From: Pseudomonas sp. GD04019
Lineage (GTDB): Bacteria > Pseudomonadota > Gammaproteobacteria > Pseudomonadales > Pseudomonadaceae
Length of the DNA: 64,000 nt
NCBI RefSeq assembly: GCF_029837695.1
Contig: NZ_JAOEEA010000011.1
Coordinates: 117,775 to 181,774, forward strand
Direction of reading: 5' to 3'
Each line of letters starts with the position of its first letter. Position 1 is the first letter of the stretch. Made by a program: the position numbers and the translations under genes. The notes under the pieces are model-generated. The model made no database searches. It was given only the letters and a program-made list of their open reading frames with translations, and was not told the DNA's origin. This document shows, one piece after another, positions 8,744 through 16,859 of this stretch.

Positions 8744-8880
8744 CGGGGCTTATCGCCAACCGTTAGACGAACGGCATGCACAACTCAGAAAATCGTCTAG
8801 TTTTATCTCTAAACCGTTAATATGGTTATATCGCTGCGTTGGCAAATTCGGGCAGCGTCTATCTGCTTTGAGGGACATCT

Positions 8881-9855
8881 ATGAAGCTGCAGCAACTGCG
8901 CTACATCTGGGAAGTGGCGCACCATGACCTCAACGTCTCTGCCACTGCGCAGAGCCTCTACACGTCGCAGCCCGGCATCAGCAAGCAGATCCGCCTGCTG
9001 GAGGACGAACTGGGCGTCGAGGTTTTCGCCCGTAGCGGTAAGCACCTCACCCGCGTCACGCCAGCCGGCGAGCGCATCATCACCACCGCCGGGGAAATCC
9101 TGCGCAAGGTGGAGAGCATCAAGCAGATCGCCCAGGAATTCTCCAACGAGAAGAAGGGCACCCTGTCCATCGCCACCACCCACACCCAGGCACGCTATGC
9201 GCTGCCGCCGGTGATCAGCGGCTTCATCAAGCAATACCCGGAAGTGGCTCTGCACATGCACCAGGGCTCGCCGACCCAGATCGCCGAGATGGCGGCTGAT
9301 GGCACCGTGGATTTCGCCATCGCCACCGAAGGCCTGGAGCTGTTCAACGACCTGGTGATGATGCCCTGCTACCGCTGGAACCGTTGCGTGATCGTGCCCC
9401 AGGGCCACCCGCTGACCAAGCTGCCGAAACTGACCCTGGAAGCGCTGGCCGAACACCCGATCGTCACCTACGTGTTCGGTTTCACCGGCCGCTCCAAGCT
9501 GGACGAAGCCTTCAGTCACAAAGGCCTGACGCCCAAGGTGGTCTTCACCGCGGCCGACGCCGACGTGATCAAGACCTATGTGCGCCTGGGCCTGGGCGTC
9601 GGCATCGTCGCGCGCATGGCGGTCGACGCCAAGCTCGACAACGACCTGGTGATCCTCGACGCCAGCGAACTGTTCGAGTCCAGCATCACCAAGATCGGTT
9701 TCCGTCGCGGCACCTTCCTGCGCGGCTTCATGTGCGATTTCATCGAGAAGTTCGCCCCGCACCTGACCCGCGACGTACTGGCCAAGGCCGTGCAGTGCCA
9801 CACCAAGGCCGAGCTGGACGAGCTGTTCGACGGCGTCGAGCTGCCCGTGCACTGA
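8881..9855 (+). CDS. cysB: LysR-type regulator CysB of sulfur assimilation
   Basis: 324 residues, the CysB length. The N-terminal helix-turn-helix opens MKLQQLRYIWEVAHHDLNVS and includes SQPGISKQIRLLEDELGVEVF. The inducer domain has the CysB-specific TTHTQARYALPPVI and QGSPTQIAEM, which form the N-acetylserine/sulfate pocket. CysB activates sulfate uptake and cysteine biosynthesis genes. It stands alone, divided by a bidirectional terminator from a convergent PAPS-reductase-like gene. Confidence 0.95.
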   Translation: MKLQQLRYIWEVAHHDLNVSATAQSLYTSQPGISKQIRLLEDELGVEVFARSGKHLTRVTPAGERIITTAGEILRKVESIKQIAQEFSNEKKGTLSIATTHTQARYALPPVISGFIKQYPEVALHMHQGSPTQIAEMAADGTVDFAIATEGLELFNDLVMMPCYRWNRCVIVPQGHPLTKLPKLTLEALAEHPIVTYVFGFTGRSKLDEAFSHKGLTPKVVFTAADADVIKTYVRLGLGVGIVARMAVDAKLDNDLVILDASELFESSITKIGFRRGTFLRGFMCDFIEKFAPHLTRDVLAKAVQCHTKAELDELFDGVELPVH

Positions 9856-9868
9856 TTCCTGCGGGCAT

Positions 9869-9898
9869 GAAAAAGGGCGCCTTCCGGCGCCCTTTTTC
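9869..9898. terminator. Bidirectional Rho-independent terminator
   Basis: AAAAAGGGCGCC-TTCC-GGCGCCCTTTTT between convergent cysB and the cysH-like gene. Confidence 0.9.
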
Positions 9899-9909
9899 GT
9901 TCTGCGGTA

Positions 9910-10530
9910 TCAATGGCTGATGTGCAGGCCGCACTCGCGGTTGTCTTCGCCCTTGGTCGGGTCGAAGTAGTCGAAGTTGTTCGGCAGGTTGTGCTTCACC
10001 AGGTACTCGTACAGCTCCTTGGAGCTCCAGTGCAGCAGCGGGGCGACCTTGATCAGGCCGTCCGGGTTGACGCTCACCGGGTCCATCTGGGCGCGCACGG
10101 CGGTGTCGCTGGCGCGCAGCGCCGTAAACCAGACTTGCGGCGCGGCTTCGCGCAGGGCACGGGCGAAAGGTTCCAGCTTCACTTCCTCGGTGAAGGCGGC
10201 GTGACGCGGATCGTCCAGCGCCGGCACCGGGCCGTCGATGGCTTCGCGATGGGCGCGTGAGCGCAGCGGCAGGTAGGTCTTCAGATTGAGGTTGAGCTGC
10301 TTGCTCACTTCGTCGGCGAACTTGTAGGTCGCCTCGGTGTTGTAGCCGCTGTCCATCCAGATCACCTGGGTGTCCGGTTTGACGCGGGTGACCATGTGCA
10401 GGATGACCGCCTCGAAGGGGCGGAAGTTGGTGGTGCAGATCGCCGTCTTGCCCAGGCTCAGGGCCCATTCCACGAGTTTTTCGGCGTCTTTTCCGAGTTC
10501 GGCGTTGATAGTGGCCAGATCGAACGTCAT
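9910..10530 (-). CDS. Divergent phosphoadenosine-phosphosulfate reductase family protein
   Basis: 206 residues from the ATG at 10530. It has the PP-loop/PAPS-reductase fold: VIWMDSGYNTEATYKFADEV corresponds to the DTGYxxPETYxF strand, and it ends in ECGLHISH, matching the catalytic ECGLH tail of thioredoxin-dependent CysH. It lacks the four iron-sulfur Cys of the Pseudomonas APS reductase. The SSSFG nucleotide loop is replaced by CTTNFRP and the GLRREQS motif by ALRASDT. Only two Cys remain. It may be a degenerate CysH, or an enzyme for another sulfonucleotide or adenylated substrate. It sits beside cysB, where canonical cysH is found in other Pseudomonas. Confidence 0.75.
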   Translation of the reverse strand: MTFDLATINAELGKDAEKLVEWALSLGKTAICTTNFRPFEAVILHMVTRVKPDTQVIWMDSGYNTEATYKFADEVSKQLNLNLKTYLPLRSRAHREAIDGPVPALDDPRHAAFTEEVKLEPFARALREAAPQVWFTALRASDTAVRAQMDPVSVNPDGLIKVAPLLHWSSKELYEYLVKHNLPNNFDYFDPTKGEDNRECGLHISH

Positions 10531-10678
10531 CTGAGCGGTCCTGTGGGCAGTGAATTCGAGGGCGACGATGTTACCAGCCCATAGCGGCCGCAACCACCGG
10601 CGTGGCCGGTTTACCAGCGCCTGGCCATGCTGCTAGAGTGCCGGCCCTCGAACAGCCCAACGCATTTAGGAGACGCCC

Positions 10679-11296
10679 GTGGAAATCGCCTGCCTCGACC
10701 TCGAAGGTGTACTGGTTCCGGAAATCTGGATCGCCTTCGCCGAAAAAACCGGCATCGACGCACTCAAGGCGACCACCCGCGACATCCCCGACTACGACGT
10801 GCTGATGAAGCAGCGCCTGCGCATCCTCGACGAGCATGGCCTGAAGCTGCGCGACATCCAGGAAGTGATCGCCACCCTGAAGCCGCTGGAAGGCGCGGTG
10901 GAGTTCGTCGACTGGCTGCGCGAGCGCTTCCAGGTGGTGATCCTCTCCGACACCTTTTACGAGTTCTCCCAGCCGCTGATGCGTCAGCTGGGCTTCCCGG
11001 CCCTGCTGTGCCACAAGCTGATCACCGACGAGACCGACCGCGTGGTGGGCTACCAACTACGCCAGAAGGACCCCAAGCGTCAGTCGGTAATCGCCTTCAA
11101 GAGCCTGTACTACCGTGTGATCGCCGCCGGCGACTCGTACAACGACACCACCATGCTCAGCGAGGCCCACGCCGGCATCCTGTTCCATGCGCCGGAAAAC
11201 GTGATCCGCGAGTTCCCACAGTTCCCGGCCGTGCACACCTATGAAGACCTCAAGCGCGAGTTCCTCAAGGCGTCCAACCGCGAGCTGAGCCTGTAA
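10679..11296 (+). CDS. thrH: Bifunctional phosphoserine phosphatase / homoserine phosphotransferase
   Basis: 205-residue HAD-superfamily protein starting at GTG behind AGGAGACGCCC. The catalytic motif is unusual for HAD enzymes, DLEGVLVPE rather than DxDGT, as in ThrH of P. aeruginosa. Motif II is VILSDTF and motif III/IV AAGDSYNDTTML. ThrH dephosphorylates phosphoserine and can transfer the phosphate to homoserine, linking serine and threonine synthesis. A strong terminator follows. Confidence 0.93.
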   Translation: MEIACLDLEGVLVPEIWIAFAEKTGIDALKATTRDIPDYDVLMKQRLRILDEHGLKLRDIQEVIATLKPLEGAVEFVDWLRERFQVVILSDTFYEFSQPLMRQLGFPALLCHKLITDETDRVVGYQLRQKDPKRQSVIAFKSLYYRVIAAGDSYNDTTMLSEAHAGILFHAPENVIREFPQFPAVHTYEDLKREFLKASNRELSL

Positions 11297-11309
11297 GCTT
11301 CGCCGCAAT

Positions 11310-11339
11310 GAAAAAGGCCCGCAGCTGCGGGCCTTTTTT
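11310..11339. terminator. Rho-independent terminator (thrH/pabB convergent)
   Basis: AAAAAGGCCCGCAGCTGCGGGCCTTTTTT is usable from both directions. Confidence 0.9.
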
Positions 11340-11357
11340 GTGGGTGTCTGTCTGGGT

Positions 11358-12701
11358 TCAGAGCGCTTCCAGCGTCTGCAGCAACACCTTTACCTTGGTG
11401 ATGGACTCCTGGTACTCGGCCTGCCAGTCCGAGTCCGCCACGATGCCGCCGCCACCCCAGCAACTGACGGTGCCGTCCTTGACCAGCAGGCTGCGGATGG
11501 CGATGGAGCTGTCCAGCTCGCCGCGCACGTCCAGGTAGAGCAGGGAGCCGCAGTAGAGCGAGCGGCGGGTCGGCTCCAGCTCGTCGATGATCTGCATCGC
11601 GCGGATCTTCGGGGCACCGGTGATGGAGCCGCCGGGGAAGCTGCCGGCGACCAGATCCAGCGCATCCTTGCCCTCGGCCAGCTCGCCGGTGACAGCGCTG
11701 ACCAGGTGATGCACGTTGGGGTAGTTCTCCAGGGCGAACAGCTCCGGCACCCGCACCGAGCCCGTGCGGCAGCTGCGACCGAGGTCGTTGCGCAGCAGAT
11801 CGACGATCATCAGGTTCTCGGCACGGTCCTTGGGGCTGGCCAGCAGCTCGGCGGCGTTGGCGGCGTCCTCGCTCGGCGTGACACCACGCGGACGGGTGCC
11901 CTTGATGGGCCGGGTTTCCACGCGGCCCTGGCTGACCTGAAGAAAACGCTCCGGCGACAGACTGAGAATGGCGCCGCCATCGTCGAGAGCCTGGAAGCCG
12001 GCGAAGGGGGTAGGGCAGGCCGTCCGCAATGCCTGATAGGCGCTCCAGGAATCACCTTGGCAGGGCGCCTGGAAGCGCTGGGCGAAGTTGACCTGGTAGC
12101 AGTCGCCGGCCTGGATATAGGCCTGGATGCGCTCGATGGCGCGCCGGTAGTCGTCCTGGCTGAGGTCGGCCTGGAATGGCTTACGCAGCGAGAAGGGGGC
12201 CGTTTCCTGCGGCGTGCCTGCTTCGAATAGCTGCACCAGTCGTTCGCGTTCGGCCTGCGGCAGTCGCGGGTGAAACACTAGATGGCTGGCCTGCTGCTGA
12301 TGGTCGCTGATCAGCGCCCAGCCATAGAGGCCGAAGCGGGCATCGGGCAGTTGCAGGTCATCGGTGGTCTGTTCCGGCAACTGTTCGAGTCGGCGACCGA
12401 AATCATAGGCCAGATAGCCGATCAGTCCGCCGGTGAAGGGCAGTTCGCTTCCCTCCGGCGCCTCGGCTCGGCCGAGCCGGGCCAGGCCGTTGCGCAGGCG
12501 TTGGAAGAAGATCTGTCCGGTTTCATCTTCCTGTGGGGCGAACTGCTCCAGCGGCCAGGCGCTGAGCAGATCGAAGCGTCCGCGCTCGGCCTGTGGCCGC
12601 CCGGCATCCAGCAGCACAGCCCCCGGCGCATGGCGCACCAGGGCGAAGTAGGCGGCGGGATCGGCCCGGTAGGGCAGCGGGTGGGCGCGGCAGGTGCTCA
12701 T
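11358..12701 (-). CDS. pabB: Aminodeoxychorismate synthase component I
   Basis: 447 residues, the chorismate-binding (anthranilate synthase I-like) fold. Signatures include TGGLIGYLAYDFGR, GDCYQVNFAQRF, SLSPERFL, the PIKGTRPRG loop typical of PabB, DLLRNDLGRSC, and GGSITGAPKIRAM. It makes 4-amino-4-deoxychorismate with PabA, for folate synthesis. The PIKGT Lys is the one that forms a covalent intermediate in PabB, which argues against TrpE. The neighbouring thrH gene is also its neighbour in P. aeruginosa. Confidence 0.92.
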   Translation of the reverse strand: MSTCRAHPLPYRADPAAYFALVRHAPGAVLLDAGRPQAERGRFDLLSAWPLEQFAPQEDETGQIFFQRLRNGLARLGRAEAPEGSELPFTGGLIGYLAYDFGRRLEQLPEQTTDDLQLPDARFGLYGWALISDHQQQASHLVFHPRLPQAERERLVQLFEAGTPQETAPFSLRKPFQADLSQDDYRRAIERIQAYIQAGDCYQVNFAQRFQAPCQGDSWSAYQALRTACPTPFAGFQALDDGGAILSLSPERFLQVSQGRVETRPIKGTRPRGVTPSEDAANAAELLASPKDRAENLMIVDLLRNDLGRSCRTGSVRVPELFALENYPNVHHLVSAVTGELAEGKDALDLVAGSFPGGSITGAPKIRAMQIIDELEPTRRSLYCGSLLYLDVRGELDSSIAIRSLLVKDGTVSCWGGGGIVADSDWQAEYQESITKVKVLLQTLEAL

Positions 12702-12751
12702 GCGGCGAATTCGGTAGGTCGGGCTCGAATTGTAGGATTACCCCAGGCAAT

Positions 12752-12776
12752 GAAAAAGCCCGGCATCGCCGGGCCT
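12752..12776 (-). terminator. Terminator of the ATP-grasp/transglutaminase/protease operon
   Basis: On the minus strand GGCCCGGC-GAT-GCCGGGCTTTTTC follows the ligase gene stop. Confidence 0.85.
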
Positions 12777-12793
12777 TGTCACCGAGCCGGGGC

Positions 12794-13780
12794 TCAGATT
12801 TCTTTCGGTTTGACGTGGCCGAACAGCTGCTGGGAGAAGCGCACGCGATCTTCCACGCTTTCCTTCACATCGTTCTTCGCCAGCTCGGCCAGGCGGGCTT
12901 CTACCGCATGGGCGCGATGGGTCAGGCCGCAGTCGTTGGCGATCTGGATGTTCAGGCCGGGGCGGGCGTTGAGCTCGAGGATCAGCGGGCCCTTGTCCAC
13001 GTCGAGCACCATATCCACGCCGATGTAGCCCAGGCCGCACAGCTCGTAGCAGCCGGCCGCGAGCTTCATGAAGCCATCCCAGTTGGGCAGCTGCACGCCA
13101 TCCACGGCGTTGGTGGTGTCCGGGTGCTTGCTGATCTTGTTGTTCAGCCAGGTACCCTTGAGGGTCACGCCGGTGGCCAGGTCCACGCCAACGCCGATGG
13201 CGCCCTGGTGCAGGTTGGCCTTGCCGTTGGACTGGCGGGTCGGCAGGCGCAGCATGGCCATCACCGGGTAGCCCATCAGCACGATGATGCGGATGTCCGG
13301 CACGCCTTCGTAGCTGATGCTCTTGAAGATCGGGTCCGGGGTGACCCGGTACTCGATCAGCGCGCGGTCGCGGTGGCCACCCAGGGAGTACAGGCCGGTG
13401 AGGATGCTGGAGAGCTGGTGCTCGATGTCTTCCTGGCTGACGATTTTGCCGGAGACGGTCTTGTAGCGGCCCTCGAACTTGTCGGCGATCACCAGAATGC
13501 CGTCACCGCCGGCGCCTTGCGCCGGCTTGATCACGAAGTCGTTGCGGCCACCGATGATCTCGTCGAATTTCTCGATTTCCTTCTCGGTGGAGATGATCCC
13601 GTACAGCTCAGGCACATGGATACCGGCCTGGATCGCACGCTCCTTGGTGATGATCTTGTCGTCGACGATCGGGTACAGGTGCCGTTTGTTGTACTTCAGC
13701 ACGTAGTCCGCGTTGCGTCGGTTGATGCCCATGATGCCTTTGGCTTCAAGGGCCTTCCACGTCTTCCACAGGCCGATCAT
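12794..13780 (-). CDS. ATP-grasp alpha-L-glutamate ligase-like protein (RimK-related)
   Basis: 328 residues. ATP-grasp motifs are clear: FVIKPAQGAGGDGILVI (phosphate-binding Lys and Gly loop), ALIEYRV, and the Mg-binding LILELNARPGLNIQ near residue 280. It is related to RimK, which adds glutamates to protein ends, but belongs to a separate group encoded with an inactive transglutaminase and a RimB-like protease, exactly as here (12794, 13785, 15317, four- and five-base gaps). Such operons have been proposed, in comparative genomic work on amidoligases, to make and process a peptide tag. The substrate is unknown. Confidence 0.88.
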   Translation of the reverse strand: MIGLWKTWKALEAKGIMGINRRNADYVLKYNKRHLYPIVDDKIITKERAIQAGIHVPELYGIISTEKEIEKFDEIIGGRNDFVIKPAQGAGGDGILVIADKFEGRYKTVSGKIVSQEDIEHQLSSILTGLYSLGGHRDRALIEYRVTPDPIFKSISYEGVPDIRIIVLMGYPVMAMLRLPTRQSNGKANLHQGAIGVGVDLATGVTLKGTWLNNKISKHPDTTNAVDGVQLPNWDGFMKLAAGCYELCGLGYIGVDMVLDVDKGPLILELNARPGLNIQIANDCGLTHRAHAVEARLAELAKNDVKESVEDRVRFSQQLFGHVKPKEI

Positions 13781-13784
13781 GGGT

Positions 13785-15311
13785 TCAATCCTTCAGGAAG
13801 GCTTTGAAGCGGAACAGCTCGGTCAGGCGGTAGCCGCGGTAGCGGCCCATCGCCAGCATGAAGCCCACCAGAATCAGCAGCACGGCCGGGAAGGTGAAGA
13901 TGAAGTAGGTCAGCTGCGGGATGCTCATCAGCATGTGGGCCAGGGACGCGGCGATCAGGGTGCCGACGGCGACCTTGAAGGCATGCGTACCGCCGCGTTC
14001 TTCCCATGTGATCGACAGGCGCTCGATGGTCATGGTCAGGATCACCATCGGGAACAGGGCGACCGACAGGCCGCGCTCCAGGCCCAGCTTGTGGCTGAGC
14101 AGGCTGATCACGGCGATCAGCACCACCACGAACGTCAGTACCACCGACAGGCGCGGCAGCATCTGCAGCTTGAGGTGCTCGAGGTACGAGCGCAGCGACA
14201 GGCCGAGCGCGGTGATGATGGTGAACAGCACGATGCCGAAGCCCAGCTGGGTCTCGCGGAACGCCAGGGCGATCAGTACCGGGGTGAAGGTGCCGAGGGT
14301 CTGCAGGCCGCCGAGGTTGCGCAGGATCAGGATCACCAGCACGCCGATCGGGATCATGATCATGATCTGGTAGGTCTGCTGGGTCTGCAGCGGCAGGCCG
14401 TACAGCGAGTATTCGAGGAAGTCGACGTCGGTGTTCTCGTCGGTCAGCTTGGCCAGGCGGATGGCGTTCATCTCGCTGTTGTTCAGGGTGAAGCTGACCT
14501 GGGCCTTCTTGCCGCCTTCGATGTTGATCAGCGGCTCGTCGCCGGTCCACCAGACCACGCGGTCGCTCGGCAGGCCTTGCTCACCGGTGTCCGGATTGAA
14601 GTACAGCCAGTCCTTGCCGTTGAAGCTGCGCAGCCACAGTTCCGGGCTCTGCTGCAGGTCGGCGGCCAGGCGGATGGTGTGCACGCGCTCCATCGGCACG
14701 TGGGCGATGGACAGCAGCAGATCGATGACCTTGGCCTTGTTGACGGTGGAGGCGTCGCCGCCGAGCAGCAGCTTGACGTTGTCGTCGCCCACGTTGTTGG
14801 CGCGCTTGATGGTCTCGCTGATGAAGGTCTCGACATCCGCCGAGTGCTGGCGAATGGGGGCTAGCAGGGCTTCGGCGGCGATCTTCTCGGCGCCTTCCAC
14901 GGCGATGCTGTCGCGGAAGATCGGGCCCTTGGCCTTGGCCGGCTCACCGCTGTAGCGCTTGGTCAGCACCAGGCGGTAGTAGAGGGTCTGCTTGCCATCG
15001 GCGCGGCGGGCGGACCAGGTCAGCTTGCGGTTGCCGTCGGCGCGATTGACGCTGACGCCGTAGTTGTTGGAGATGAAGCTCTCGTTGAGGCTTACATAGT
15101 CCTGGTTCAGTGGCGGCACGAACATCTGCACCTTGACCGGCTCGCGCGGGCTGGCCTGGAACTCGACCTTGGCGTCGATGTTCCACAGGTCGTCGGTCTC
15201 GTCCTCGGTCACCGGAATGCCGAGAACGAAGATCTGGTAGGCCGTGACCAGAACGCCCACAGTCACCAGAAGGGTGATAAGGACTTTCAGATGCAGGGTA
15301 AGAGAGCGCAT
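13785..15311 (-). CDS. Inactive transglutaminase / seven-TM membrane protein
   Basis: 508 residues. There is an N-terminal membrane helix (LKVLITLLVTVGVLVTAYQI), then a periplasmic region of ~220 residues with a transglutaminase-like fold that lacks a visible Cys-His-Asp triad. The C-terminal half carries six or seven hydrophobic helices (for example IMIMIPIGVLVILIL and SVVLTFVVVLIAVISLL). This is the UUP1 plus 7TM-transglutaminase arrangement. It is the middle gene of the three-gene operon and probably the membrane platform for the ligase and the protease. Confidence 0.87.
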   Translation of the reverse strand: MRSLTLHLKVLITLLVTVGVLVTAYQIFVLGIPVTEDETDDLWNIDAKVEFQASPREPVKVQMFVPPLNQDYVSLNESFISNNYGVSVNRADGNRKLTWSARRADGKQTLYYRLVLTKRYSGEPAKAKGPIFRDSIAVEGAEKIAAEALLAPIRQHSADVETFISETIKRANNVGDDNVKLLLGGDASTVNKAKVIDLLLSIAHVPMERVHTIRLAADLQQSPELWLRSFNGKDWLYFNPDTGEQGLPSDRVVWWTGDEPLINIEGGKKAQVSFTLNNSEMNAIRLAKLTDENTDVDFLEYSLYGLPLQTQQTYQIMIMIPIGVLVILILRNLGGLQTLGTFTPVLIALAFRETQLGFGIVLFTIITALGLSLRSYLEHLKLQMLPRLSVVLTFVVVLIAVISLLSHKLGLERGLSVALFPMVILTMTIERLSITWEERGGTHAFKVAVGTLIAASLAHMLMSIPQLTYFIFTFPAVLLILVGFMLAMGRYRGYRLTELFRFKAFLKD

Positions 15312-15316
15312 GTGGG

Positions 15317-15853
15317 TTACTCGGCAGAGTTTGCGTCAGGGGTACAGCCGGGCTTGCCGGCAGCATATTTAAGACTGGGGTCGACCATGGCATCCAGACG
15401 TTTGAGCGCTTCGGAGCCAATCAGCAGCGGGTATTGGAAGGCACTGCGGTCGGTCAGGTTCACTTCGATGGTGCGACGGGCCTTGCCCATGCACACCTGC
15501 AACTCGATCACCGGGCGGGCGGTGTAGGTCTTTCCTTCTTCTGGGTCGAAGTCGCCGGCGCGGCGTTTGATCTTGCTGATGCGCGCCAGCGGTCGTTCGA
15601 TCGCGTGCTCGTGTGCTTCATCGATAGCCAGATAGAAGCGCACCCAGGTCTCGCCGTCACGTTTGAAGCGTTCGATATCGCGGGCGCTGAGGGAGGCGGT
15701 CTTGGCGCCGGTATCCAGCTTGGCGGCGACCTGCAGGTCGAGATCGGTCAGGCTGACGTATTCGTTCAGACCATAGACGGTCTTTTCGGCGGCGAGCGTC
15801 AGGCCGGGTAGCAGGCTGCAGCTGAGGATGATGGCGAGAGACTGAAGTCGCAT
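15317..15853 (-). CDS. Retropepsin-like aspartic protease, RimB/DUF615-type 'Zn protease' family, secreted
   Basis: 178 residues with a signal peptide (~22 residues, ending LTLAA). The body has the single-subunit aspartic-protease signature AAKLDTGAKTASLSA (DTGA) and a later hydrophobic strand LLIGSEALKRLDAMVD equivalent to the retropepsin ILG segment. These proteins are commonly annotated as ATP-dependent zinc proteases, but the DTG motif indicates an aspartic protease working as a dimer. It is the first gene of the operon with the transglutaminase/7TM and ATP-grasp genes, so processing of the ligase product or of an envelope peptide is the likely role. Confidence 0.88.
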   Translation of the reverse strand: MRLQSLAIILSCSLLPGLTLAAEKTVYGLNEYVSLTDLDLQVAAKLDTGAKTASLSARDIERFKRDGETWVRFYLAIDEAHEHAIERPLARISKIKRRAGDFDPEEGKTYTARPVIELQVCMGKARRTIEVNLTDRSAFQYPLLIGSEALKRLDAMVDPSLKYAAGKPGCTPDANSAE

Positions 15854-16046
15854 AAATCCTTGTTGGGTCGCGTCGTCGGGGCGGCGGCAGGGCGCAAGGC
15901 CGGCTGGTGGAGTCTAGCAGGCGTAGAAATGGCCTGGGCCAGCTCATGCGGGCGGCATTCTAACATGGGGTTTTTCTGCTGCGACAGCCGCTTATGAGCG
16001 TTTCTGCAGGTTGATTGCACGATTGCGGGACGCGTTGTCTGTTATG

Positions 16047-16064
16047 CAGATTGTCGACAATCTG
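16047..16064. promoter_or_regulatory. Perfect palindrome, candidate operator for the GntR regulator
   Basis: CAGATTGTCGACAATCTG is an exact 18-bp palindrome whose core TTGTCGACAA fits the FadR-subfamily GntR consensus (GTM-KAC). It lies just upstream of a -35-like TTGACA and about 75-90 bases before the gntR start, well placed for autoregulation and control of the prp operon. Confidence 0.6.
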
Positions 16065-16075
16065 ATTTTGAAGTG

Positions 16076-16104
16076 TTGACAGTCATCAGCATCAGGCATA
16101 GTTT
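16076..16104 (+). promoter_or_regulatory. Candidate sigma-70 promoter for the prp operon
   Basis: TTGACA, 17-base spacer, TAGTTT. The -35 is perfect and the -10 is weak, as expected for a regulated promoter. Confidence 0.45.
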
Positions 16105-16136
16105 CGCCGCAACTAAAGCGCATTGTGTTGACAATA

Positions 16137-16859
16137 ATGCTCGACGCTCTCGAAGCCCCCAGCAACGACCAGAATGACTCGGAAACCCTGGCCGAGCACG
16201 TGTTTCGCCGCATTCAGGCGGCCATCGTGCAGGGCGAGATTCCGCCGGGCAGCAAGATCTCCGAGCCGGAGCTGGCGCGTACCTATGGCATCAGCCGTGG
16301 CCCGCTGCGCGAGGCGATTCATCGTCTGGAGGGCCAGCGCCTGCTGGTGCGTGTCCCCCATGTCGGCGCGCGGGTGGTGTCGCTCAGCCATGCCGAATTG
16401 ATCGAGCTTTATGAGATCCGCGAGTCCCTCGAAGGCATGGCCTGCCGCCTGGCCGCCGAGCGCATGACCCAGGGTGAGATCGACGAGCTGCGCCGGGTGC
16501 TCGACCTGCACGAGCAGGACGCTGCCTTCAAGGCCGGCGTCGGCTACTACCAGCAGGAAGGCGACTTCGACTTCCACTACCGGATCATCCAGGGCAGCGG
16601 CAACAAGACCCTGGCGCAAATGCTCTGCGGCGAGCTGTACCAGCTGGTGCGCATGTATCGCCTGCAATTCTCCGCCACGCCCAATCGACCACGGCACGCC
16701 TTTGCCGAACATCACCGCATTCTCGATGCCATCGCCGACCGTGACGGCGAACTGGCCGAACTGCTGATGCGCCGTCACATCGGTGCATCCAAGCGCAATA
16801 TCGAGCGCCACTACCAGGAAGCGCTCGCCAACCCGTCCAAAACACGAGGTGAGTCATGA
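16137..16859 (+). CDS. GntR-family regulator of the propionate (methylcitrate) operon
   Basis: About 240 residues. The N-terminal winged helix has LAEHVFRRIQAAIVQGEIPPGSKISE and ELARTYGISRGPLREAIHRL. The C-terminal all-helical FCD domain has the metal/ligand residues in ESLEGMACRL, DFHYRIIQGSGN and FAEHHRILDAI. It belongs to the FadR subfamily. The ATG at 16137 is chosen over a GTG at 16125, and neither has a strong Shine-Dalgarno. Its stop overlaps prpB by four bases (ATGA), so it is co-transcribed with the genes it presumably represses; 2-methylcitrate is the likely effector by analogy. Confidence 0.85.
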   Translation: MLDALEAPSNDQNDSETLAEHVFRRIQAAIVQGEIPPGSKISEPELARTYGISRGPLREAIHRLEGQRLLVRVPHVGARVVSLSHAELIELYEIRESLEGMACRLAAERMTQGEIDELRRVLDLHEQDAAFKAGVGYYQQEGDFDFHYRIIQGSGNKTLAQMLCGELYQLVRMYRLQFSATPNRPRHAFAEHHRILDAIADRDGELAELLMRRHIGASKRNIERHYQEALANPSKTRGES

